A stretch of 21,813 nucleotides of DNA from Discostella pseudostelligera. Lineage: Eukaryota > Bacillariophyta > Thalassiosirophyceae > Thalassiosirales > Thalassiosiraceae. The notes under the pieces were generated by a model that saw only the letters and a list, made by a program, of their open reading frames with translations, was not told where the DNA came from and did not search any database. Positions 1-7,799 of the stretch are shown piece by piece; positions within the stretch are counted from its first letter, which is position 1; every line of letters starts with the position of its first letter. A program made the position numbers and the translations under genes. The DNA lies in NCBI GenBank assembly GCA_036940085.1, contig JALLBK010000122.1:1-21813 (forward strand), in the 5' to 3' direction.

Positions 1-363
1 AGTGGTCAAATCCAGGGGGGGGTGGGCAAAATCGCTGCCTACAGAGATACCCTAAGTAAGCTGGATGCTGGGGCCAAGAGGTGCAATCTACCTACCTGCT
101 CCCGCCACAAAAACTACCACGTGGAAATTTACTTGAGTCGAGTCGTCAGAATCACTCTTCCTTCCAATATCCTCCCGCCAAATAATTGAGAGTGCACATT
201 GTTTTGGCGGGAACATTCGACCAAAGATCCTACGAGTTCCTCTGTGATCTCTCGGTACTAGAGGCTCACCAACGACGAGCACAAGCCAGAAAGCAAACAA
301 GCCCCAAAATAACGACCAAATCTTTCCAATTCGACTGAAGTCCAAAGCCAAAGTCGAACAACC
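1..363. other. Upstream region of the TM9SF gene
   Basis: No convincing coding sequence lies in this stretch; the open frame on the minus strand at 88-408 overlaps TM9SF exon 1 and resembles nothing I know. The region serves as promoter and 5' UTR of the TM9SF gene starting at 364. It holds three GGCGGGA-type elements, two of them forming an inverted repeat, listed separately. Any gene to the left of the window cannot be judged from here. Confidence 0.5.
101..213. promoter_or_regulatory. Cluster of E2F-like elements upstream of TM9SF
   Basis: TCCCGCCAAA at 173-182 and TTTTGGCGGGAA at 202-213 are inverted copies of the E2F/DP consensus (TTTSSCGC and its TTTGGCGGGAA variant), separated by about 20 bases. 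A weaker CCCGCCA is at 101-107. They lie about 150-260 bases before the start codon at 364. The match is visible; binding and cell-cycle control are inference. The same core recurs upstream of the CHCH gene and RAD54. Confidence 0.4.
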
Positions 364-2515
364 ATGATGTGGGTCCTTCTCACCGCCCTCCTCATCCATG
401 GGGCGCAAGGCTTCTACCTCCCCGGAGTCAACCCCTATTCTTTCGCGGAGGGTGAAACGTAAGTGTGCAATGTCGCGTAGGGCTGGCTGGTGATCGGCGG
501 CGGCGGCTTACCTCAATCGTTCTCATCATTGCTTGCTCCCCTCCACCCCCTTCTCACCCATCTCTCTCTCTCTCTTCTCTCTCGCAATACCCAAAACGAA
601 ATGGTATCAAAAACACAACAGCGTCAAGCTCAAAGTAAACAAAATGACCTCCCAAAAAACCCTCCTCCCGGTAGAATACTACCGTCTCCCCTTCTGCCAA
701 CCCGAGGGCGGACCTAAAATGGATCACGAAAATCTCGGCGAGCTCCTCGCCGGCGACCGTATCGAATCCTCTCCCTACCGCCTCAACATGAAAGTCGATA
801 TGTATTGTGAACAACTCTGCATTGCCAACCTTGGTCGGGGGGAACAAAAGGGCGTGAGTCCCAACAAGATGGTCCGTGCCATTCGTAAGAATTATCACAA
901 TAATTGGATTGTGGACAATATCCCGGCCGCGAGTAAGGTGGAAGATGATACTACAGTTACCACACGGTATTATCAGGGTTTCCCCGTAGGGTTTATTGCC
1001 AGTGATACCATGAAAGCATATATTCACAATCATGTGAATATTGAGATTCAGTATCATGCCGTGGAGACGGAGCCGACAAAGTCACGTGTGGTGCGATTTA
1101 CAGTAGAGCCATTTAGTATCAAGCATAATTTCGAGGCGGCAGTCGATGATGATGATAGTACTCCCGAGGGGACGGTGAAGCCGTACAAGGTGGCCGATAT
1201 TCAGAATCCAATTGAGAGTTGCAATCCCAAAGCTTCGACGAAGGAACATACTCGGTATGAAATGGTCTATGCTCGTGGTCGTGAGCCTCAGCCGGCCAGT
1301 GGACGTGTACTCTTTACCTACGATGTGATCTGGACGGAAAATAAAGCATTGCATTGGGCAAGTCGTTGGGATGTCTATTTGAGTATGGACAATGCCATCC
1401 CGGCCAAGGTGCATTGGTTGAGTATTGCGAATAGTTTGGTCATTGTGGTGGTATTGTCGGCAATGATTGGGGCGATTTTGATCCGTAATTTGCGAAGGGA
1501 TTTCAATCGATACAATCGTCTAACTTCTGATGAGGAACGTGCGGAGGATATGGAGGAGTTTGGATGGAAGTTGGTCCACGCCGATGTTTTTAGGCCACCG
1601 AGCTTCTCCCCCCTACTTTTGGCGGTGTGTTGTGGTACGGGTGCTCAATTGCTTTGCATGTCGGTCATGACCATTCTCTTCTCGGCCATGGGATTTTTGA
1701 GCCCCTCGAACCGTGGTGCACTCATCATGGCACAGCTTCTGCTGTATGTACTTTTGGGATCGGTGGCAGGATATGTAACCGCCAGGATTTACAAAACGTT
1801 CAAGGGAAAGAGTTGGCAGAAGGCCACGGCATGTGTGGCGTTTGGCTTTCCAGGAATTACCTTTGGATTGTTCCTCATCATGAACATCGTGGCGCTCTCT
1901 CAGGGAAGTTCCGATGCCGTCCCTCCATTGACCATGTTCGTACTCCTCTTTTTGTGGTTCGGTATTTCCACTCCGTTGGTGTTCTTTGGTGCATACTTTG
2001 GCTACAAGCAGGATGCGATTGAGTTCCCCGTCCAAACGAGCAGCATCCCTCGTCAGATTCCAGACCAGCCATGGTTTATGGGATTGCCCTTCACCCTTGC
2101 CGTCGGTGGAATCTTGCCCTTTGGTGCATGCTTTGTGGAATTGTACTTCATCATGGCCTCCGTGTGGATGGATCAGTATTATTATGTCTTCGCCTTCCTC
2201 CTTCTGGTGTTCGCCATCCTAGTCGTTACTGCAGCTGAGATTACCATCCTCTTCAATTACTTTCAGCTTTGTGGAGAGAATTACCACTGGTGGTGGCGTT
2301 CGTTTTGCACCGGTGGCTCGACTGGGTTGTATGTCTTTCTGTATTCCATGGTGTACTTCAAACAACTGGAGGCCAATTCCTTTGCCACATATGTGTTATA
2401 CTTTGGGTACATGGGTTTGGCATCGCTTGGATTGTTCCTGATGACTGGATTTGTGGGCGCCGTTACTTGCCTTTGGTTCAATAAGACTATTTTTGGATCG
2501 ATCAAGATTGACTAG
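364..2515 (+). CDS. TM9SF: Transmembrane 9 superfamily (nonaspanin / EMP70) protein
   Basis: Two exons, 364-458 and 622-2515, encode 662 aa. The intron (459-621, gtaagt...acaacag) has a long CT-rich tract at 561-583 and joins GET to VKLKVNK, restoring the family's N-terminal FYLPG...GE.V.LKVNK signature. Residues 1-16 look like a signal peptide (MMWVLLTALLIHGAQG, cleaved before FYLPG). A lumenal domain runs to about residue 295, then nine hydrophobic segments follow, with the family loop GWKLVHADVFRPP after the first. The C terminus SIKID fits the K-x-D/E COPI-binding Golgi-retention signal of TM9SF proteins. Length is close to TM9SF2/TM9SF4 (about 640-660 aa). The family acts in Golgi/endosome membrane protein sorting and cell adhesion. 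The ATG at 364 (context ACC) was chosen because it alone supplies the signal peptide; a second in-frame ATG follows directly. Confidence 0.95.
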
Positions 2516-2893
2516 ATAGAGAATTTCGATTCGACGCACATCATCTGAGGCTGTCGAGAGAGGATTGGCATTGTCGGCGCCTATTAAATTTATATCAAAG
2601 AGCGAAGAAGAGTTCTATCCTCAGAAATGTCATTTCCGAAGCTGGTTGGATAGGGTTGGTTGGATGACGGACTGTCTTGTATCATTCTTCAACCAATGTT
2701 TTGTCGAAGTACGGCAGGTAGTTGTTCATAGGTATCATGTGCCCGGTAAATAAATGAATGTAACCAAATCACACTGGACAGAGAGCTTAATATTACTACA
2801 CCCTTTGATATAATAATTGTCCTCCCATTGCATTGAACGAGGAGTGTTCTATTGAATTATTGAAGCAAATCGCATGCGCAAAGCCTCCGACCT
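2516..2893. other. Intergenic: 3' flank of TM9SF and downstream flank of tRNA-Thr
   Basis: I see no gene here. The + strand open frame at 2565-2753 (62 codons) has no recognisable motif and follows the TM9SF stop closely, so it is most likely 3' UTR. AT-rich sequence around 2740-2830, including ATAAATGAATGTAA, could hold the polyadenylation region. Confidence 0.5.
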
Positions 2894-2905
2894 AAAAAGG
2901 AAAAA
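2894..2905 (-). terminator. RNA polymerase III T-run terminator of tRNA-Thr
   Basis: Read on the minus strand, two runs of five T (2905-2901 and 2898-2894) separated by CC lie about ten bases beyond the tRNA 3' end. That is the usual place and form for a Pol III terminator. Confidence 0.75.
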
Positions 2906-2915
2906 TGAGTGCTCC

Positions 2916-2989
2916 AGCCCACACGCGGAGTCGAACCACGGACCTTTTCATTACGAATGAAATGCTCTAACCAACTGAGCTATGAGGGC
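2916..2989 (-). tRNA. tRNA-Thr, anticodon CGU (reads ACG)
   Basis: On the minus strand the sequence folds into a full cloverleaf: acceptor GCCCTCA/TGTGGGC, D stem GCTC/GAGC, anticodon stem TTTCA/TGAAA around TTCGTAA (anticodon at 2955-2953), variable loop AGGTC, T stem CGTGG/CCGCG around TTCGACT. The A box TAGCTCAGTTGG and B box GGTTCGACTCC are intact, there is no intron, and CCA is not encoded, all as expected for a nuclear Pol III gene. Position 5:68 in the acceptor stem is a U-U mismatch. The coordinates include the discriminator base (2916). Confidence 0.93.
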
Positions 2990-3306
2990 ACTTCATCGTT
3001 ACGTAAATTTGTTAGTACATAAAAGTTTAACTACTGGCATGTTGGGATGGCGGGAACGAATTCGAAAAAGGCGGGAAGCCCTTTTCTATTAATTCCTACG
3101 TGAGACCTCGTAACTGCCCTTCAACCCCACACCCACACCAACAACGAGGAGATCGAGTTCATCATTAATCATTATCCGTATCCATCTTTTATCGGTATCG
3201 GCCGTCTAAAGAGGTGTAGAGGCAGAGGGGGTTGCTCGGCTGGCCTGAGATTATCTCGACCTAAAGAGTTCGATTGTGATAGTTCTCTAATCAGGGGCAA
3301 CATAGC
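2990..3306. other. Intergenic: 5' flank of tRNA-Thr and of the CHCH gene
   Basis: No open frame of note. The segment separates the divergently transcribed tRNA (minus) and twin-CX9C gene (plus), and contains the two GGCGGGAA elements listed separately. Confidence 0.5.
3049..3077 (+). promoter_or_regulatory. Two E2F-like GGCGGGAA elements upstream of the CHCH gene
   Basis: GGCGGGAA occurs at 3049-3056 and again at 3070-3077, in the same orientation and 21 bases apart (two helical turns), about 230-260 bases before the ATG at 3307. The repeat and spacing are visible; E2F binding is inference. Confidence 0.35.
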
Positions 3307-3723
3307 ATGGGCGCAGGGGGAAGTCGCCCTTGTACCGACGATGCATCATCTACACCATCGACGTCGGGTACAACAACGGAGCCGTCGACGACAAGTACTG
3401 CCCCCCACCTCGACGATAGCGCTTTATCTGCCTTTCAATCATCATCAACAGCCAGGAAAGAAAAGAAGAAAGCACCTGAAAATGAATCGGGATACGATAG
3501 AGCTCAAAGAATATGTCGGAAACAGAAGCGTCAATACGATGCATGTTACACAGCCCAACTATCTAGCAAGGAAGAAGATTGCAATGATTTGTTCGAGGCA
3601 TATCGGACATGCTTTTTACGTGTCATGGCAAAGGATATGGAGAAAAGAGGAGTGAAAGTAAAGGAGAGCAGTATGATCGGGGAGTATAAGGAAGAAATTG
3701 CCGACGAAAATGAGAATCGTTAA
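3307..3723 (+). CDS. Small twin-CX9C (CHCH) protein, probably mitochondrial
   Basis: A single exon encodes 138 aa. Cysteines at 70, 80, 92 and 102 form two CX9C motifs (CRKQKRQYDAC and CNDLFEAYRTC) 11 residues apart. This is the helix-hairpin-helix fold oxidised by Mia40/Erv1 in the mitochondrial intermembrane space. Residues 10-60 are Ser/Thr-rich then Lys-rich and probably disordered; the tail after 115 is charged. The start MGAGGS fits an N-myristoylation signal, as in MICOS subunit Mic19/CHCHD3, whose inter-motif gap is also short. The second motif with the following helix also resembles Mdm35/TRIAP1, but the gap is shorter than in that family. I can assign the fold but not the subfamily. 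The ATG at 3307 is the first in frame and yields the myristoylation-type N terminus. Confidence 0.85.
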   Translation: MGAGGSRPCTDDASSTPSTSGTTTEPSTTSTAPHLDDSALSAFQSSSTARKEKKKAPENESGYDRAQRICRKQKRQYDACYTAQLSSKEEDCNDLFEAYRTCFLRVMAKDMEKRGVKVKESSMIGEYKEEIADENENR

Positions 3724-3951
3724 CAGGAACTTCCAATTCTGCAGATTTATCATTCTTATTCGGACGCTTTGAATTGAATGGCTACCCTACAATATATTTA
3801 ATCAATGACATCTATAATTGGTATGATGTTTGACGAATATCTTTCATCCAAGTTCAACGGTTTATCTCAGTTGACAGTTGACTCCGACGCCGCCGCATAG
3901 TTTGTCCTCTTGCATTCCTATGTTTCCAAACAAGCCCCAACTCCTACTTCT
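3724..3951. other. Convergent 3' intergenic region
   Basis: This short region lies between the stop codons of the + strand CHCH gene and the - strand TPR gene. It is AT-rich (for example around 3789-3840) and probably carries the polyadenylation sites of both. Nothing coding was seen. Confidence 0.5.
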
Positions 3952-5467
3952 CTATGCTGCCACATCCAACGCCAACCGAAGCGTATCTCCCGAGAACCCA
4001 CTCGCCCTAGCCGCATCCATAAACTCCTGACTGCATCTATTCTTCTCCATAACACCTCGTAATCTTCGTTCCATGCTTGGATCAATCTCCAACGCTCGTT
4101 GATAATACTGATTGCTCTCGTTCAATTTACGCAATTCGGCCAAACACTCTCCCGCAAGTAACCAAGCGTTGGCATTCTGGGGTAGTAATTGTGTCGCCTG
4201 GAGACTATCTTGTACGGCATGGAGTAATGCAAATTCATACATGTCATGACGGTAGCGTATCTGTCGGAATTTTGACTGCTGTACTTTGGAATCTCCGGCT
4301 AGACGATTGAATATGGATGGGGTTAAAGCTGGATGAGATGACGACGCGTGGTATAGAATTTTCATTGTTGATGCCGACGGCACATTGTCTGCCAAATCCT
4401 TAACGAGTATCCGCAAGGTGGTTCGATGATTGGCCGCTCTCATGCGATAGGCGCGTGCACGTTGCATGAGAATGGATCCGGTAGGTAAGAGAGAGGATGT
4501 TGGTCCATCGGATGCGGTTAAGGCTTGATTGAACATGGAAATAGCCTGAGATGGGTCCTCTTCCTCCAGATATCGACTACCCTCGATGTAGCATCGCATG
4601 CATTCATAGGCTTTGGGATTGATTTCATCCTGATGTGGAGAGAGAGAGAGATACGAGAGTGACATTATTAGGAAAACAATGACGTAACTTTGTAGTAGTC
4701 GCGATAGAACTCACACCCAACTTCATATGTTCCGTCAGGATCCGATATACTTTGTCCACTGAATCCACATTGGTAATTTCCAACGCTGATACCATTTCTC
4801 CTCCCTCGGCATTCACTCCGTCACTAATTTGAGATGAATCAGTACTCTTTCGTTTTATGCATCGCACGGTATATCCTTTCCCTTTCTGCTTGTTCTGTTT
4901 ATGGAATAATGCCGGGTAAACTTGTATATTGTCGGAAGATGGAGCGAGAGAAATGAATGTTTGAATGATCGATGACGGAGGAAGAACACCCTTTTCCTTG
5001 TGCTTGGTGTTCGGTTGAGAGACGTAGACTTCCCATATCTATGTTGAGAACATAACCCAGGGTTAGTTGTTAGTTGGCGGAAATGATAGAGCACAGGATT
5101 GATTATTGAATTCATTGCACACCCCCGAAGCAGCACTCACGTATTCAGATTGCCCGCTACCTGAATTTGCTCCACTAGTAGTAGGTTCACTAACAGCACC
5201 ATTGACATCTCGTGCCAGCGCACTAAGAATACCCCAACTTCGATAATAGCCTATGCGATGATTCTGTTGTTGTTGCTGCTGTTGCTGATGATATTGCCAA
5301 GGCGAATGGCATGGCCGGAGCGACCCGTCACGTCCGCGACGACGACATGACGATGGCGATGATGTCAAGGAAGATGTCGGCCCGATCGGCTGAGGCGAAT
5401 ACGCAAACCCAGGATCTGAGCATGCCATTGAGAAGATAGACCAGGAGAAGACGACTGTGGATTTCAT
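3952..5467 (-). CDS. TPR-repeat protein with a possible plastid-targeting presequence
   Basis: Three exons on the minus strand, 5467-5141, 5038-4715 and 4629-3952, encode 442 aa. Both introns (102 and 85 bases) start gtgagt, end tag or cag, and are phase 0. Residues 1-20 form a signal-peptide-like segment (VVFSWSIFSMACS) followed by FAYSPQP and a Ser/Thr/Arg-rich stretch (30-55). That layout recalls diatom plastid presequences, where Phe follows the cleavage site. A run of eight Gln is at 61-68. Residues 110-217 (starting IWEVYVSQPNTK) form a conserved-looking domain I do not recognise. TPR-like helices lie at about 232-255, 345-368 and 370-402; the last (NANAWLLAGECLAEL...YYQRALEIDP) is the clearest. 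TPRs imply protein-protein contacts; the partner is unknown. The ATG at 5467 is the first Met of the open frame. Confidence 0.75.
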
Positions 5468-5825
5468 GGCTGGCTGGATAGGGAGACGATGACAGTGCCA
5501 GAGATAGGGGTGACGCCGACGGTCATCATGGTTTGGATGGATGCTTCTCTTGCTCCTCGCCTCTCGCCTTTGCCCTGGGTTCTTCGCGTAAATAATAAAA
5601 ATCGTCTATGTCACCGTCGACGAACTGTGAAAGTGAGCCATCGTTGACGGACAGACTCTAGCGAAGATCCTACCGTTGAGTTTGGAAGTCCTTGCGCCCC
5701 AAACCCAAAAATTCAATGAACCCATAATCGGAGGAGAGATCGGAGGTGGCAACCATGAAATTGAATTCTTCACTCCAACACTATCTACCCTCACTACAAA
5801 GCGGACAAACGCAATAAGCAACAAA
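5468..5825. other. Divergent intergenic region between the TPR and EHD-A genes
   Basis: The two start codons lie 358 bases apart and back to back, so promoters may be shared. On the + strand the EHD frame stays open back to 5676 without an in-frame ATG. Two short upstream ORFs occur in another frame, at 5716-5727 (3 codons plus stop) and 5755-5817 (20 codons plus stop). If transcription starts before 5716 these would sit in the EHD-A 5' leader. Confidence 0.5.
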
Positions 5826-7484
5826 ATGCCGCTCACCAGCAACGACGAAGCCTCCAACAAGGCCAGCATCGTCTCGGGTAAACTCAAGGCAATCTACAAA
5901 ACCAACATCCTACCCGCCGAGAAGCGCTACCAGTATGACTTCTTCTATGAATCTCCCTTCTTAACCGACACAGAATTCGATGCCAAACCATCGGTGATGC
6001 TTGTGGGGCAGTACTCTGTCGGTAAAACGAGTTTTATTCGGTACATGCTTGGACGAGACTTTCCAGGATCGCGCATTGGTCCGGAACCGACGACGGATCG
6101 GTTCACCTGTTTGATTAATGGACCGGAGGAACGGACAATCCCGGGCAATGCACTCAGTGTCCACCCCGACTTCCCATTTCGTGGTCTAGAGAGGTTCGGT
6201 GTGTCATTCTTGAGCCGGTTTGAGGGAAGTCAGGTTCCCAGTTCTGTGCTACGATCCATAACTCTGGTGGATACGCCAGGTATTCTGTCGGGGGAGAAGC
6301 AGCGCGTCAACCGCGGCTACGATTTCACAAAGGTTGTGGCATGGTTTGCTGAGCGAGCTGACTTGATCCTCCTCATGTTCGATGCTCACAAGCTGGATAT
6401 ATCTGATGAGCTGAAAGCGACCATTGATGTGCTCAAGGGCCACGAGGATAAAATTCGCTGCATCTTGAACAAGGCCGATCAGATTAATCGTCAGCAACTC
6501 ATGCGTGTTTATGGTGCCCTCCTATGGTCTCTTGGGAAAACCATTAGTTCTCCCGAGGTTTTGCGGGTGTATGTTGGTACCTTCTGGTCGGAGCCTCTCC
6601 AAAACTTAGATAACGCCGAGTTGTTCGAACAGGAAGAGAAGGACTTGATGAGAGATTTGGCCATTTTGCCGCGTCAATCTGCCGTTCGAAAGATCAATGA
6701 GCTCGTGAAACGCATTCGGAAGGTGAAGGCTCTAGCCTACATCATTGGCTACCTTAAGGCACAAATGCCCGCGGTTATGGGAAAAGAGAAGAAACAACAA
6801 AAGCTAATTAGCGACATGCCCAACGTCTTCCGAACCATTATGAAAAAGCACAACTTGGCACCTGGGGACTTTCCCGACATTAACAAATTCAGTGATAAGC
6901 TCCGAGAGACGAAATTTAGTGAATTCCAAACGTTGAAGATGGACCAAATTCAGTTGTTAGAAGAATGTCTCAGTACACACTTGCCTCAATTGATGGAGGA
7001 ACTACCGAGTGAGAAGGACAATCCGGAAACCTTGCGTGCCAAGCTTGGAGATGCATCGATTGGGAGTGTCGTGCCACTACCTACACGTGCGGGTAAATTT
7101 GGCAAGTCCGATGAGAACAATGCCCAATCGAATCCATTTGGTGCATCGGAGACACAAGATGAGTATTGGGCATTGGAGGAGAGTGCGGAGCGGCTACGTA
7201 GTTCGTTCGAGGCGCTGGGACCCGTGGGTGGATTCCTCTCGCCTCAGACTGCCAAGGATGTACTACTAAAGACAGGATTGGGGAAAGAACAATTGCGTCA
7301 TATTTGGAATCTTAGTGACATTGATAGGGATGGATACTTTGATCATCATGAGTATGTGGTGGCCATGTTTTTGTGTGATGCTGTCATACAAAAGGGTAGG
7401 CCGATTCCGTCGGAGTTACCCATGAGTGTCATCCCTCCGAGTAAGCGACCTTTGTTGAAGGAGAGGAATAGTGGTATGTTTTAG
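5826..7484 (+). CDS. EHD: EHD-family dynamin-like ATPase, paralogue A
   Basis: An intronless frame encodes 552 aa, close to the usual 530-550 aa of EHD proteins. Landmarks in order: N-terminal helical region with KLKAIYKTNILPAEKRYQYD; P-loop GQYSVGKT (61-68); switch I with PEPTTD; G3 DTPG (149-152); RGYDF and FDAHKLDISDE; G4 NKAD (215-218); a helical stalk around 290-400; a linker with an NPF motif (436-438); and a C-terminal EH domain whose EF-hand loop (498-509, DIDRDGYFDHHE) keeps all calcium ligands. EHDs bind ATP, oligomerise on curved membranes and drive endocytic recycling and vesicle scission; EH domains bind NPF peptides. The ATG at 5826 is the first in frame. It is tandem with paralogue B, 315 bases upstream of it. 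Confidence 0.95.
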   Translation: MPLTSNDEASNKASIVSGKLKAIYKTNILPAEKRYQYDFFYESPFLTDTEFDAKPSVMLVGQYSVGKTSFIRYMLGRDFPGSRIGPEPTTDRFTCLINGPEERTIPGNALSVHPDFPFRGLERFGVSFLSRFEGSQVPSSVLRSITLVDTPGILSGEKQRVNRGYDFTKVVAWFAERADLILLMFDAHKLDISDELKATIDVLKGHEDKIRCILNKADQINRQQLMRVYGALLWSLGKTISSPEVLRVYVGTFWSEPLQNLDNAELFEQEEKDLMRDLAILPRQSAVRKINELVKRIRKVKALAYIIGYLKAQMPAVMGKEKKQQKLISDMPNVFRTIMKKHNLAPGDFPDINKFSDKLRETKFSEFQTLKMDQIQLLEECLSTHLPQLMEELPSEKDNPETLRAKLGDASIGSVVPLPTRAGKFGKSDENNAQSNPFGASETQDEYWALEESAERLRSSFEALGPVGGFLSPQTAKDVLLKTGLGKEQLRHIWNLSDIDRDGYFDHHEYVVAMFLCDAVIQKGRPIPSELPMSVIPPSKRPLLKERNSGMF

Positions 7485-7799
7485 TGTGAGTGGGATGAGG
7501 GTTTTTGGTTTTTATCGGTGGCAGTCTGAATCTTTGATACTTGAATCATCAATGCTGTGGTGCCTGCAACAACTAAGGACGTGTCGAGGTTGTGGTGATA
7601 GGTCGTCACGGAGAAGTAATTAAATCATTGAAAATGTACGAATTAATATGGCTTGTTTTTAAAGTCCGTCATCGAAGTTTTTGCTCAGCATGATTTATCG
7701 ATCAATCTTTTCTGACGTTCATACTCCGAAATCAACGCCTCTGGTCAACTCAGGTTAATTGTTGAGTTGTATGGTAGCAACGGATCTCCTTGGAAACCA
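7485..7799. other. Intergenic between EHD-A and EHD-B
   Basis: AT-rich 3' flank of EHD-A followed by the EHD-B promoter and leader. An 11-codon upstream ORF including stop (7771-7803) ends with TGA overlapping the first ATG of EHD-B (ATGATG at 7800). No other gene seen. Confidence 0.5.

Noticed and set aside
88..408. Minus-strand 106-codon open frame upstream of TM9SF
   Set aside because: It overlaps TM9SF exon 1, which carries a clear signal peptide and family signature, and its own product shows no recognisable domain.
554..2505. Several antisense and out-of-frame open frames inside the TM9SF gene (e.g. 1613-2035, 1082-1414, 554-1057)
   Set aside because: They are shadows of a well-conserved coding sequence; none has a domain, and they mirror its codon structure.
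5269..5296. CAA/CAG trinucleotide run as a non-coding microsatellite
   Set aside because: It lies in frame within TPR exon 1 and simply encodes the eight-Gln run.
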